64,000 nucleotides of DNA from Streptomyces sp. NBC_00704. GTDB taxonomy: Bacteria; Actinomycetota; Actinomycetes; Streptomycetales; Streptomycetaceae. Under the pieces are notes generated by a model. It did no database searches, was not told the DNA's origin, and saw only the letters and a list, made by a program, of their open reading frames with translations. Every line of letters starts with the position of its first letter. Positions within the stretch are counted from its first letter, which is position 1. Location of the stretch: contig NZ_CP109000.1 in NCBI RefSeq assembly GCF_036226605.1, positions 2,662,501 to 2,726,500 of the forward strand, read 5' to 3'. The position numbers and the translations under genes are program-made. Shown here piece after piece: positions 1-9,164 of the stretch.

Positions 1-2090
1 CAGAGCCCGCACAGCCACGGGTGTCCCAGCAGCCGCCGCCCGAGCATCACCGCCACCGCCGTGACGAGTGCGAGCAACAGGGCCCCGGCCCAGCTCCCCG
101 GCCAGTCCACGCCCGCGCCGGGCAGCGCCGCCCCGGTCCGTGCCACACCGGCGATCCAACCGGCCGGCCAACTCGCGAACCAGGCCAGCGTCTTGGCCAC
201 CGGCATCGCCACGGGCGCGGTCGCCAGCACGGCGAAGCCCAGGACCGTGGCCGGCGCGACCGCGAACTCCACCAGCAGATTGCAGGGCACCGCCACCAGA
301 CTCACCCGCGCCGACAGCACCGCGACGACCGGCGCGCACACGGCCTGGGCCGCTCCTGCCGCCGCCAGCGCCTCCGCGAGCCGCGGCGGCACCCGGCGCC
401 GCCGCAGGGAGGCGCTCCACCTCGGCGCCAGGGTCAACAGCGCCCCGGTGGCCAGGACCGACAGCAGGAACCCGTAGCTGCGGGCCAGCCAGGGGTCGTA
501 GAGCACCAGCAGCAGAACCGCCGTCGCCAGCGCCGGGACGAGGGATCTGCGGCGGCCGGTCGCGAGCGCGACCAGCACGATCGCTCCGCAGGCCGCGGCG
601 CGCAGCACGCTGGGGTCGGGACGGCACACGACCACGAACCCGAGCGTGAGCGCCCCGCCCAGCAGCGCGGTCGTCCGCAGGGACACACCCAGCCGCGGCG
701 CCAGGCCGCGTCGCTCGACCTGCTGCGCCAGGGTCGGCGGGCCGAGCAGCAACGCGAGAATGATCGTGAGATTGCTTCCGGAGACGGCCAGGGTGTGGGT
801 CAGATCCGTGGCCTTGAAGGCCTCGTCCAGCTCGGGTGTGATGCGCGAGGTGTCCCCGACCACCAGCCCAGGAAGCAACGCCCGCGTATCCGTCGGCAGT
901 CCGTCGGTGGCCGCCCGCAGTCCCGCCCGGAGCCGGCCCGCCAGCCGCTGCACGGCTGTGGGCTCCCCCACCGTCATCGGCTCGGCGTGCTCGCGCACCC
1001 GCAGGACCGCCGCGATCCGGTCGCCTCCGGCCAACGGAAGGGCCAGCCGCCCGGTCACCCGCACTCGGGTCGACGGCAGCAGCTTCAGCCACGCTGCCCC
1101 GGCGCTCTCCCCGATGTTCTCGACGCCATCGCCCCGGCCCCGGCCCCGGTCACCCCGCATGTCCCCGCCTCCGGCTCCCTCCCTTCCGTCGAACCCTGCC
1201 TTTCCGTCGAACCCTGCTTTTCTATCGAACCTGGCCCTTCCGTCGAAGCTCGCCCTTACGTCGAGCCCCGCCCTCCGCCCCCACCGACCCCGGTCCGATC
1301 GGACGTCCACGATCACCAGCACCGGTGCCCGAGTCGCCACCGTCGTACGCGTCGGCCCCTCGACTCTGCGCACCTCCGCCTCGACCAGAACGGAATCGGG
1401 AGTCAGGTGATCGCCTTTGACTCTCGGCCGGGCTCGCCGGGGATCGGAAGTGATCTCCACCTCTGCGGTGACGGTGGCGTACTCCCGTGCCAGTGCAGGC
1501 ACCGGCCCCCGCCGCAGGTCGGCGCCGTGCAGCCCGGCCGACGCGGCAGCCGCTGCCACACACAGCAGCGAGGCGGCGACCGTGACCAGGGGCCAGGCCC
1601 TCCTGCCACTGGCAGTGGGCTCCCCCGATCGATTCGCCCGGCCGGACCCGTCGCGGTGCCCGTCATCCTCTGCTGCCCGCCGCCGACCGACCAGCAGCAG
1701 GACGCCGGCGCTCAGCAGGCAGACGACCACGAGGCCACCGACCAGCTCCGCAGACGCACCCAGCGTCGACGCCGCCGTCGCCCAGGCCGCCAGCGCGGGC
1801 GGCACGAGCCGTAGATCCAGCGGACCCTCCAGCCGCGGGTGGGCGTCACCCAGCCGCTTGCCGGAGGCAGCGTGCACCGACCGACGGACGCCTGGGCCGC
1901 GCGCCGCCCGCACATGACCGTCCGAGGCAGCCCGCCCTCCTCTGCGCAGGCCCATACCCCCTGCACTGCCCAGCCCTCCTGCCCTGCCCAGCCCTCCTAC
2001 CGTGCGCTCGCCGTCCTCGCCACTCCCACGGTTGCCGCGGTTGCCGCGGTTGCCGCCCCTCTCGCCGCTCTCGCGGTGCTCGCGCCTCAT
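1..2090 (-). CDS. comEC: ComEC/Rec2 family competence protein (partial, runs off left edge)
   Basis: This is the N-terminal part (about 696 codons) of a DNA-uptake channel protein. In competent bacteria ComEC carries single-stranded DNA across the membrane; in Streptomyces its role is unproven. The ATG at 2090 overlaps the comEA stop (ATGA), so the two genes are translationally coupled. The first ~75 residues are Gly/Arg-rich low complexity (GGNRGNRGNRG), followed by hydrophobic segments typical of the family (VPPALAAWATAAS, LVVVCLLSAGVLLLVG, LVTVAASLLCVAAAAA). A GTG about 70 codons downstream could be the true start because the region before it looks non-functional. The C-terminal beta-lactamase-like domain expected in the family would lie outside the window. 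I read the reverse-strand frame by eye from 2090 to about 1310; the rest is inferred from the absence of a competing gene. Confidence 0.8.
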   Translation of the reverse strand, partial: MRREHRESGERGGNRGNRGNRGSGEDGERTVGGLGRAGGLGSAGGMGLRRGGRAASDGHVRAARGPGVRRSVHAASGKRLGDAHPRLEGPLDLRLVPPALAAWATAASTLGASAELVGGLVVVCLLSAGVLLLVGRRRAAEDDGHRDGSGRANRSGEPTASGRRAWPLVTVAASLLCVAAAAASAGLHGADLRRGPVPALAREYATVTAEVEITSDPRRARPRVKGDHLTPDSVLVEAEVRRVEGPTRTTVATRAPVLVIVDVRSDRGRWGRRAGLDVRASFDGRARFDRKAGFDGKAGFDGREGAGGGDMRGDRGRGRGDGVENIGESAGAAWLKLLPSTRVRVTGRLALPLAGGDRIAAVLRVREHAEPMTVGEPTAVQRLAGRLRAGLRAATDGLPTDTRALLPGLVVGDTSRITPELDEAFKATDLTHTLAVSGSNLTIILALLLGPPTLAQQVERRGLAPRLGVSLRTTALLGGALTLGFVVVCRPDPSVLRAAACGAIVLVALATGRRRSLVPALATAVLLLVLYDPWLARSYGFLLSVLATGALLTLAPRWSASLRRRRVPPRLAEALAAAGAAQAVCAPVVAVLSARVSLVAVPCNLLVEFAVAPATVLGFAVLATAPVAMPVAKTLAWFASWPAGWIAGVARTGAALPGAGVDWPGSWAGALLLALVTAVAVMLGRRLLGHPWLCGL

Positions 2091-3739
2091 GGCCGCACGA
2101 GATTTCGCAGGTCGGCGAAGCGTCGCTCGCCGATACCGTTGACCTCGCGCAGCTCGTCCACCGACCGGAAGCCTCCGTGCTGGGCGCGGTAGTCGACGAT
2201 GTGCTGCGCGAGCACGGGCCCCACACCGGGCAGGGTGTCGAGCTGCTCCACGGTTGCCGTGTTGAGGGAGACGGGAGCCGCGGGTCCCGCCCCAGCCGCC
2301 GGACCCGCCCCGACTCCGACCCCCGCCCCGGTGCCTCCGGGCGGGACCGGTACTCCTACGACGACTTGTTCTCCGTCGACGAGGAAGCGCGCCCTGTTGA
2401 GCCCGTCGGTGTCGGCTCCCGGCCGAACACCACCGGCCGCGCTCAGCGCATCGACCACCCGTGAACCTGCGGGAAGACGATGGATGCCGGGCTTCCGAAC
2501 CTTGCCGCTGACGTCCACCACGATCTCGGCCCCAGCCCCAGCCCCAGCCCCGGCCCCGGCCGTGCCGCCGGGGACCGGTGATCCCGTGCTACCCGGTGAC
2601 TCGGCCGACGGGTTCCGCCGACCCGCCTCATAAGGAGCCGCCGCCCGCACCACCTCCGGCGCCCGGACCTGCTGGGCCCGGCCGACCCAGAAGTGCTGAA
2701 AGGCGAACGCGGCGGCGGTCACCAACACGACCGTGAGCGCGAGCAGGCTCCTGCGTTCCAGCCCACAGCGCGTCTGCAACCACACTGGCATCCGCTCCCG
2801 TAGAGCAAGCCCCGCCCGCTCCCGCCACACGGCCACCCCACGGGCAGCCGGACGACCGCCGCGAACATGACCCTCAGCGCCAAGAGCCGTGTCGGCGTGC
2901 AGCGCGTCACTGGCGTGAACAGCGGCACCGGCGTAGAGCGCCGTACCGGTACCGACTACAGCACTGGCACCGGCACGAACGCGAGCACCGGCCAGAGCAC
3001 CGGCCCCGGAACTGGAACCGGAACCGGAACCGCCCGCGACGGCTCCGCCTTCGCCCTCTCCCCTGTCTTCCCCCTCGTCCTGGCGCACCTCGTCCTCGTG
3101 CACCTCGGCATCCGCATCCGCCTCGGCCGCCTGAGCGCCCGCGCGCGCCCCCCGGTGCCACCATCCACCCGAGCCCACGACCACGCCCGGCCCTGCCCCC
3201 AGCCCCAGCCCCAGCCCCAGCCCCGAACCCTCGCCCGGCACCGGTCCTGCCCCGGTACTCAGCCCGCGCCCCGGCCCTCGCCCCACCCCCGGCAACGCCG
3301 AACCCAGACCCGAGTCCGTGCCCTCGCCCGGCCCCACAGCCGCACCCACACCCACACCCACACCGACGCTTCCCTCGTCGGCTCCGCTTCCACCGCCGCC
3401 GCCGCTTCCACCTCCGCCGTTTCCGCCACCTCCCCCGCTGCTTCCACCGCCCCCGTCCCAGCCATCACCACTGCCACTGCCACTCACGCCACCGCCAATC
3501 CCACCCGTCGGCGTGCCCCTCGCCATCTCCTGTTGCCTGATGTCCCGTTGCCTGCGGGCCCGTTCGGCGAACAGCGCCTCCGCGCGGCGCAGGTTTTCCT
3601 CCGCCGACGCCTGGCCGTGCCGGTGTCCGCCTCGGCCGCCGCCTGGTGAACGGCGTCGTGGGGAGCGGCCGTCGGAGCCGGGAGGCCGGCCGGGGCCGCT
3701 GGTCGCGTTCGTGTCGCGTGAGCGTGATCGAAGTGCCAT
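2087..3739 (-). CDS. comEA: ComEA family DNA-binding protein with SLBB and helix-hairpin-helix domains
   Basis: This is a DNA receptor-type protein expected to hand DNA to ComEC. The last ~65 residues form a tandem helix-hairpin-helix (LNTATVEQLDTLPGVGPVLA, then VNGIGERRFADLRNLV). They are preceded by an SLBB-like domain (VDVSGKVRKPGIHRLPAGSR) and by one membrane helix (SLLALTVVLVTAAAFAF) after a cytoplasmic region. At about 550 residues it is much longer than usual, because the N-terminal half is Gly/Ser/Ala low complexity (GVGVGVGAAVGPG, GAGAGAGAGAGAE) encoded by simple repeats. The ATG at 3739 (MALRSRSR) is preferred over 3757, by similarity to how I recall the family starting. It overlaps comEC by 4 bp. 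Confidence 0.9.
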   Translation of the reverse strand: MALRSRSRDTNATSGPGRPPGSDGRSPRRRSPGGGRGGHRHGQASAEENLRRAEALFAERARRQRDIRQQEMARGTPTGGIGGGVSGSGSGDGWDGGGGSSGGGGGNGGGGSGGGGGSGADEGSVGVGVGVGAAVGPGEGTDSGLGSALPGVGRGPGRGLSTGAGPVPGEGSGLGLGLGLGAGPGVVVGSGGWWHRGARAGAQAAEADADAEVHEDEVRQDEGEDRGEGEGGAVAGGSGSGSSSGAGALAGARVRAGASAVVGTGTALYAGAAVHASDALHADTALGAEGHVRGGRPAARGVAVWRERAGLALRERMPVWLQTRCGLERRSLLALTVVLVTAAAFAFQHFWVGRAQQVRAPEVVRAAAPYEAGRRNPSAESPGSTGSPVPGGTAGAGAGAGAGAEIVVDVSGKVRKPGIHRLPAGSRVVDALSAAGGVRPGADTDGLNRARFLVDGEQVVVGVPVPPGGTGAGVGVGAGPAAGAGPAAPVSLNTATVEQLDTLPGVGPVLAQHIVDYRAQHGGFRSVDELREVNGIGERRFADLRNLVRP

Positions 3740-3845
3740 GCGTCGAGGATCGGACACTTCACCGAACCGCGGTGATCTTGCTCGTTTTCCGGGGAAAACC
3801 GATGGGTTGTGGATAACTCGACCACCCGCGCGGGTGGGGAGGGCC

Positions 3846-4691
3846 CTACTTCGGGGAGACCACGACGCCCAGCAGCCCTGGTCCGGTGTGCGCCCCGATC
3901 ACCGCTCCGACCTCGCTCACGTGCAGGTCGACGAGTCCGGGCACGCGAGATCGCAGATGGTCCGCGAGCGCGGATGCCCGGTCGGGAGCGGCGAGATGGT
4001 GGACGGCGATGTCGACCGGCGCGCTGCCGGCCCGGTCAGCGGCGATCTCCTCCAGGCGGGCGATCGCCTTCGACGCCGTGCGCACCTTCTCCAGAAGGTC
4101 GATGCGGCCTCCCGCCAGCTGGAGCAGCGGCTTCACGGCGAGCGCGGAGCCCAACAAGGCTTGGGCGGTGCCGATTCGGCCACCGCGGCGCAGGTAATCG
4201 AGGGTGTCGACGTAGAAGTAGGCGGAGGTGCCGGCTGCCCGTTTCTCGGCAGCCGTGACTGCTTCGTCGACGGTGCCGCCCGACTCGGCGGTCTCCGCGG
4301 CCGCGAGCGCGCAGAAGCCGAGCGCCATCGCGACCATGCCCGTGTCCACCACTCGCACCGGTACGGGCGCCTCACGCGCCGCGACGACGGCCGCGTCGTA
4401 GGTGCCGGACAACTCGGCGGAGAGGTGGAGGGAGACGATGCCGGTGGCCCCGGACTCGGCGACCTTGCGGTAGGTCTCGGCGAAGACCTGAGGGCTGGGG
4501 CGTGAGGTGGTGACGGGGCGTCGCTTCTGCAGGGCCTGGGCGAGGGATCGGGTGGAGATCTCGCTGCCCTCTTCAAGGGCCTGGTCGCCGAGGACGACGG
4601 TCAGCGGCACCGAGGTGATGCCGTGGCGCTCCATCGTCCGCTGCGGCAGATAGGCCGTTGAATCCGTGACGATGGCGACATGGCGGGACAT
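3846..4691 (-). CDS. DegV family fatty-acid binding protein
   Basis: 281 residues, full length for DegV/FakB proteins, which bind a fatty acid and present it to a kinase (FakA) for acyl-phosphate synthesis. The N-terminal signature VAIVTDSTAYLP, the TSRPSPQVF loop and the SAELSGTYDAA segment match the family; the C-terminal half has RRGGRIGTAQALLGS and the KPLL segment. It is cytoplasmic. It sits alone between comEA (107 bp downstream of its stop) and a membrane-anchored protein upstream, on the same strand. No FakA is visible in this window, so its partner must be elsewhere. Confidence 0.93.
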   Translation of the reverse strand: MSRHVAIVTDSTAYLPQRTMERHGITSVPLTVVLGDQALEEGSEISTRSLAQALQKRRPVTTSRPSPQVFAETYRKVAESGATGIVSLHLSAELSGTYDAAVVAAREAPVPVRVVDTGMVAMALGFCALAAAETAESGGTVDEAVTAAEKRAAGTSAYFYVDTLDYLRRGGRIGTAQALLGSALAVKPLLQLAGGRIDLLEKVRTASKAIARLEEIAADRAGSAPVDIAVHHLAAPDRASALADHLRSRVPGLVDLHVSEVGAVIGAHTGPGLLGVVVSPK

Positions 4692-4836
4692 GACCTGGAG
4701 GTTACCTGGCGTAGCCTCCGTGCGGCAGCCCGGCCCCTGGCAGCCGGACCGCCCTTGACCGAATCAAATGCCACACCTGGCAACCCCGAAACCCCGCGTC
4801 CGCGCAGCCTTCGTCAGATGGTGCTCTCGGGGCGAG

Positions 4837-5622
4837 TCATGTGGTGCTCTCGGGGCGCGGCTTCTTCTGCCAGGGGTAGGAGGGGCGCGGCGCCGCGGGG
4901 GTGATGGCTGGCCGGGTGGGTTCCTGCGCGGTGCGCGCACCGGGAGTCTCGGGCCAGGTCTGTCCCTGCGCCGTCCCGTCGGCGGCGGGCGCCTCAGGCC
5001 ACGGCGACGAGGACGGCGGTGGGGTCGGCGGTGTGGTGGGCGCCGTCCGGGAGGCGGGCCGGCCCGGGGAGGGATCCGATGTGGTCCAGTGCCGCAGGGC
5101 GCCCGCCTCGACGTCTATCTGGGTGCTGAGGAAGTCGAGATCGTCCTCGGCGAAGCGGCGGGCTCGGTCGCGGGCCGCCCAGCGCAGTGAGTCCGCGGAC
5201 GTCGTGATGCGCTCGGTGCGCTCCCGCAAGGAGGGAAGGCGCTGGGCGAGTGCGGCCCGGTCCGGCTCGGACTCCAGGCGTTTGAGTTCGGCGTCCAGTT
5301 CGTGCCCGTGCGCACTGAGCCGCTGGAACAGGCCGAGGGACTCTCTGAGCGACTCGTCCTCGGCGACCCCCGCGTGCAGGGCGTCCTGCGTGGCCCGCAT
5401 GGAAGTGCGCAGTGTGAGCCGCAGCTGGGCGATCTCGCCGGCCGGCCCGAGTTGTGCGAAGGACTTGGCTCGCAGGGTGTGGTCCTCGACCGTGCGACGG
5501 GCCTGGGTGATGGTGCGGTCGACGCCTCGCTTGGCGGCGCCGACGACCTTCACCGTGGCGTAGACGCCGAGCGCCACGAAGAGCACGAAGAGCAGGGCGA
5601 CGATCGTGATCACTGCTTCCAC
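4837..5622 (-). CDS. Membrane-anchored protein of unknown function, coiled-coil
   Basis: I do not recognise a named family. The GTG at 5622 is chosen because GAAGGAGG lies 5 nt upstream; an in-frame ATG further out (5682) has no such site. The 261-residue product starts with a single hydrophobic helix (AVITIVALLFVLFVALGVY), followed by a basic segment and about 140 residues rich in Glu, Arg and Leu (LRLTLRTSMRATQDALHAG, LKRLESEPDRAALAQRLPSL) that should be helical or coiled coil. The tail is Pro/Thr/Ala-rich and disordered, with PTTPPTPPPSSSP. It looks like an N-terminally anchored cytoplasmic scaffold. It lies between degV and leuS on the same strand. Confidence 0.75.
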   Translation of the reverse strand: MEAVITIVALLFVLFVALGVYATVKVVGAAKRGVDRTITQARRTVEDHTLRAKSFAQLGPAGEIAQLRLTLRTSMRATQDALHAGVAEDESLRESLGLFQRLSAHGHELDAELKRLESEPDRAALAQRLPSLRERTERITTSADSLRWAARDRARRFAEDDLDFLSTQIDVEAGALRHWTTSDPSPGRPASRTAPTTPPTPPPSSSPWPEAPAADGTAQGQTWPETPGARTAQEPTRPAITPAAPRPSYPWQKKPRPESTT

Positions 5623-5848
5623 CAGCTCCTCCTTCGGCCCGCCAGGTCTCGTCCGGCGCTCCGAGGACGCGCCGCACTTCAAACGGTAAACGAGACGGGC
5701 AGGCCCGGAGTTCCAGAGGAACCCGAACCCGCCCGCACGTATCTCCTAGGGGGCCTGGGACATCTCAGGCCTCGAGCACCTGAGACCCCGGATCGGGCCG
5801 GCACTCGCGAGTCCCGGCGGGCGGGCCTCCGAGCCGCGGCCGTCCGTC

Positions 5849-8737
5849 TCAGGCGGGGACGATGTTCACCAGCTTCGGCGCGCGCACGATCACCTTGCGG
5901 ATGCCGGCCCCGCCCAGCGCCTTCACGACGGCCTCGTCGGCCAGCGCGGCCTTCTCCAGTTCCTCGTCGGAGATGGCCGGGGAGACCTCCAGGCGCGCCT
6001 TGACCTTGCCCTTGATCTGCACGACGCAGGTCACGCTCTCGTCCACGACGTACGCGGGGTCGGCGACCGGCAGGTCCTGGTGGACCACCGAGTCGGTGTG
6101 GCCCAGGCGGCGCCACAGCTCCTCGGCGATGTGCGGGGCCAGCGGCGCGACCAGCAGCACCAGGTCCTCGGCGACCGTGCGCGGCACCGGCCCGCCCGCC
6201 TTGGTCAGGTGGTTGTTCAGCTCGGTGATCTTGGCGATGGCGGTGTTGAAGCGCAGGCCCTCCAGGTCCTGGCGCACGCCGTCGATCGCCTTGTGCAGCG
6301 CCCGCAGGGTGTCCACGTCGATGTCGGCGTCCGCGACGTCGACCACGCTCACCTCGCCGGTGGTCTCGTCGACGACGTTGCGCCACAGCCGCTGCAGCAG
6401 CCGGTACTGGCCGACGACCGCGCGGGTGTCCCACGGGCGTGAGACGTCCAGCGGGCCCATGGCCATCTCGTACAGGCGCAGGGTGTCGGCGCCGTACTCG
6501 GCGCAGATCTCGTCGGGGGTGACCGCGTTCTTCAGGGACTTGCCCATCTTGCCCAGCAGCCGGGAGACCTTCTCGCCCTGGTAGTAGTAGGCGCCGTCGC
6601 GCTCCTCCACCTCGGCGGCGGGTACCGCGATGCCGCGGGCGTCGCGGTAGACGTAGGCCTGGATCATGCCCTGGTTGAACAGCTTGTGGAACGGCTCCAC
6701 CGAGGAGACGTGCCCCAGGTCGAACAGGACCTTCGACCAGAAGCGCGCGTACAGCAGGTGCAGCACGGCGTGCTCGGCCCCGCCGACGTACAGGTCGACG
6801 CCGCCGTGGGGCTGTCCTTCGCGCGGGCCCATCCAGTACTGCTCGATCTCCGGGTCGACCAGCTTCTCGCTGTTGTGCGGGTCCAGGTAGCGCAGTTCGT
6901 ACCAGCAGGAGCCGGCCCAGTTGGGCATGGTGTTGGTCTCGCGGCGGTACTTCCTGGGGCCGTAGCCCAGGTCCAGGGTGACGTTCACCCAGTCCTCGTT
7001 GCGCGACAGCGGTGTCTCCGGGGAGGTGTTCGCGTCGTCCGGGTCGAAGGTGCGCGGCGAGTAGTCCTCGACCTCCGGCAGCTCCAGGGGCAGCATCGAC
7101 TCGGGCAGCGGGTGGGCGACGCCGTCCTCGTCGTAGACGATCGGGAAGGGCTCGCCCCAGTAGCGCTGGCGGCTGAACAGCCAGTCGCGCAGCCGGAAGT
7201 TGACGGTGCCCTCGCCGATGCCCTTGCGCTCCAGCCACTGCGTGATGCGCGCCTTGGCCTCGACGACGCCCAGGCCGTCCAGGGCGATGTCGTCGTGGGC
7301 GGAGTTGACGATCTTCGCGTCGTAGGAGGCGAAGGCGTCGTCCCAGGTGGAGGTGTCGGTGCTGCGGCCGTCGGTCGGCTCGACCACGCAGGTGATCGGC
7401 AGCTCGAAGGCGCGCGCGAACGCGAAGTCACGCGTGTCGTGCGCCGGGACGGCCATGATCGCGCCGGTGCCGTAGCCCATCAGGACGTAGTCGGCGATGA
7501 AGACGGGGACCTTCTGGCCGTTGACCGGGTTGGTCGCGTACACGCCGGTGAAGACGCCGGTCTTGTCCTTGGCCTCGGCCTGGCGCTCGACGTCGGACTT
7601 GGAGGCGGCCTGCGCGCGGTACGCGGCGACGGCCTCGGCCGGGGTCGCGTGACCGCCGGTCCACACGTCGTGGGTGCCCTCGGGCCAGGCGTCCGGGGTG
7701 AACTTGTCGGCCAGCGGGTGCTCGGGGGCCAGCACCATGTAGGTCGCGCCGAACAGGGTGTCCGGGCGGGTGGTGAAGACGGTGATCCGCTCGCCGTCCA
7801 CGGGGAAGTCGACGCGGGCGCCTTCGGAGCGGCCGATCCAGTTGCGCTGCTGCAGCTTGATCGCCTCGGGCCAGTCCAGGGCGTCCAGGTCGTCCAGCAG
7901 GCGGTCCGCGTAGGCGGTGATGCGCATGTTCCACTGGCGCAGCTTGGCCTTGAAGACGGGGAAGTTGCCGCGCTCGGAACGGCCGTCGGCGGTGACCTCC
8001 TCGTTGGCCAGGACGGTTCCCAGGCCGGGGCACCAGTTGACCGGCGCGTCGGAGGCGTAGGCCAGGCGGAAGTCGCTCAGGACGTCGGCGCGCTCGGCGG
8101 CGGTCAGCTCGGCCCACGCGCGTGTGTGCCCCGGTACGGCGCGCTCACCGGACTCGAACTGGGCGACCAGGTCGGCGATCGGGCGTGCCTTGTCCGCGTC
8201 GGTGTCGTACCAGGAGTTGAAGATCTGCAGGAAGATCCACTGGGTCCACTTGTAGTAGTCCGGGTCGATCGTGGCGAACGACCGGCGCTTGTCGTGGCCC
8301 AGGCCCAGCCGGCGCAGCTGGGCCTTCATGTTCTCGATGTTGGCTTCGGTGGACACACGCGGGTGCGTGCCGGTCTGCACGGCGTACTGCTCGGCGGGCA
8401 GGCCGAAGGCGTCGAAGCCCAGGGTGTGCAGCACGTTGTGGCCGGTCATGCGCTGGAAGCGCGCGAAGACGTCGGTCGCGATGTAACCCAGGGGGTGGCC
8501 GACGTGCAGGCCCGCACCGGAGGGATACGGGAACATGTCCATGATGAACTTCTTGGGCCGGGCGACCAGCTCGGGGTCGCCGGCCAGGTCGCCCTCGGGG
8601 TTCGGCGCCGCGTAGGTGCCTTCCGCGTCCCAGAAGTCCTGCCAGCGTGCCTCGATCTCGGCGGCCATGGCAGCCGTGTAGCGGTGCGGCGCGGCCTCTG
8701 CCGGGACAGCGGCGGCAGCGGGGTTCGTCTCGCTCAT
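5849..8737 (-). CDS. leuS: Leucyl-tRNA synthetase
   Basis: Class Ia synthetase charging tRNA-Leu, about 962 residues, full length. The HIGH motif is [12 protein letters not shown] near residue 80, and the KMSKS motif is present as KMGKSLKN towards the C-terminus. Between them lies the CP1 editing insertion ([20 protein letters not shown], with the conserved threonine-rich region). The ATG at 8737 (MSETNP) has GAGGA 2-3 nt upstream plus GGAGC further out; a TTG 9 nt earlier is less likely. A leader peptide with three Leu codons and a terminator hairpin precede the gene (8791-8901), implying attenuation by leucyl-tRNA supply. Confidence 0.97.
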   Translation of the reverse strand: MSETNPAAAAVPAEAAPHRYTAAMAAEIEARWQDFWDAEGTYAAPNPEGDLAGDPELVARPKKFIMDMFPYPSGAGLHVGHPLGYIATDVFARFQRMTGHNVLHTLGFDAFGLPAEQYAVQTGTHPRVSTEANIENMKAQLRRLGLGHDKRRSFATIDPDYYKWTQWIFLQIFNSWYDTDADKARPIADLVAQFESGERAVPGHTRAWAELTAAERADVLSDFRLAYASDAPVNWCPGLGTVLANEEVTADGRSERGNFPVFKAKLRQWNMRITAYADRLLDDLDALDWPEAIKLQQRNWIGRSEGARVDFPVDGERITVFTTRPDTLFGATYMVLAPEHPLADKFTPDAWPEGTHDVWTGGHATPAEAVAAYRAQAASKSDVERQAEAKDKTGVFTGVYATNPVNGQKVPVFIADYVLMGYGTGAIMAVPAHDTRDFAFARAFELPITCVVEPTDGRSTDTSTWDDAFASYDAKIVNSAHDDIALDGLGVVEAKARITQWLERKGIGEGTVNFRLRDWLFSRQRYWGEPFPIVYDEDGVAHPLPESMLPLELPEVEDYSPRTFDPDDANTSPETPLSRNEDWVNVTLDLGYGPRKYRRETNTMPNWAGSCWYELRYLDPHNSEKLVDPEIEQYWMGPREGQPHGGVDLYVGGAEHAVLHLLYARFWSKVLFDLGHVSSVEPFHKLFNQGMIQAYVYRDARGIAVPAAEVEERDGAYYYQGEKVSRLLGKMGKSLKNAVTPDEICAEYGADTLRLYEMAMGPLDVSRPWDTRAVVGQYRLLQRLWRNVVDETTGEVSVVDVADADIDVDTLRALHKAIDGVRQDLEGLRFNTAIAKITELNNHLTKAGGPVPRTVAEDLVLLVAPLAPHIAEELWRRLGHTDSVVHQDLPVADPAYVVDESVTCVVQIKGKVKARLEVSPAISDEELEKAALADEAVVKALGGAGIRKVIVRAPKLVNIVPA

Positions 8738-8790
8738 GGTCCTCAAAGCTCCATCGATCGTCTCTGCCAGCGGGTTGTCGTCCAGGAAAC

Positions 8791-8817
8791 GAAAAATCCC
8801 CTCGCACAGGAGGGGAC
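8791..8817 (-). terminator. Attenuator terminator in the leuS leader
   Basis: On the minus strand a 7-bp stem (8797-8803 with 8810-8816, core CCCCTC/GAGGGG, 6-nt loop) is followed by a T5 run at 8792-8796, a textbook Rho-independent terminator. It lies about 45 nt after the stop of the leader peptide and about 55 nt before the leuS start, where an attenuator should be. The intervening leader (8817-8862) is GC-rich and could supply the alternative anti-terminator pairing, which I have not folded. Confidence 0.75.
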
Positions 8818-8862
8818 GCCGCGCCGATTCCGAACCGTCCGTTCACCGGCGGTCGGGACTGA

Positions 8863-8901
8863 TCAGCGCGGCTCGCTAAGCAGAAGGCGTACAGCACGCA
8901 T
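8863..8901 (-). CDS. leuS leader peptide (12 aa)
   Basis: A 13-codon ORF encodes MRAVRLLLSEPR. It has three consecutive Leu codons (CTT CTG CTT), two of them CTT, which is rare in high-GC Streptomyces. It ends 126 nt upstream of leuS and is followed by a terminator hairpin with a T-run. This is the classic arrangement of ribosome-mediated attenuation: stalling on Leu codons when charged tRNA-Leu is scarce would favour readthrough into leuS. A TACCCT hexamer ends about 6 nt before the ATG, so the leader mRNA may be leaderless. The role is inferred from architecture. Confidence 0.7.
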   Translation of the reverse strand: MRAVRLLLSEPR

Positions 8902-9010
8902 GGCGTTAGGGTACCGCAGGCCTTGAGCAGGCTGCGACGAACTTACGTATGCATGGTCGCGACAACGTTGAGGAGGCGAGAACGGGGGGTCGGAGCTGAA
9001 CCAAGGCCAA

Positions 9011-9039
9011 TGGTTACTTCGCGTAACAGCCGCTATAGG
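9011..9039 (+). promoter_or_regulatory. Candidate promoter and operator of the cytochrome b / NuoF-like operon
   Basis: In the divergent leuS intergenic region, an inverted repeat GTTAC-ttcgc-GTAAC (9013-9027) lies between TGGTTA (9011-9016) and TATAGG (9034-9039), which are separated by 17 bp. A repressor bound here would cover the promoter spacer. The -35 match is weak, so this is a suggestion only. The rest of 8902-9164 is relatively AT-rich and shows no gene. Confidence 0.3.
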
Positions 9040-9164
9040 ACATCACACCAGCCACATTGTCGTTTCATAACAACGCAATAACTCAAACCTCGTACCCATC
9101 GGTATGGAGCCACTTAGAGTTCGGCAGCGGGACCGCTTTCCCGAAACTGCTCGGAGTTGCCCCC

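Noticed and set aside
6686..8926. 746-residue + strand reading frame opposite leuS
   Set aside because: Complement of well conserved leuS codons; no family features.
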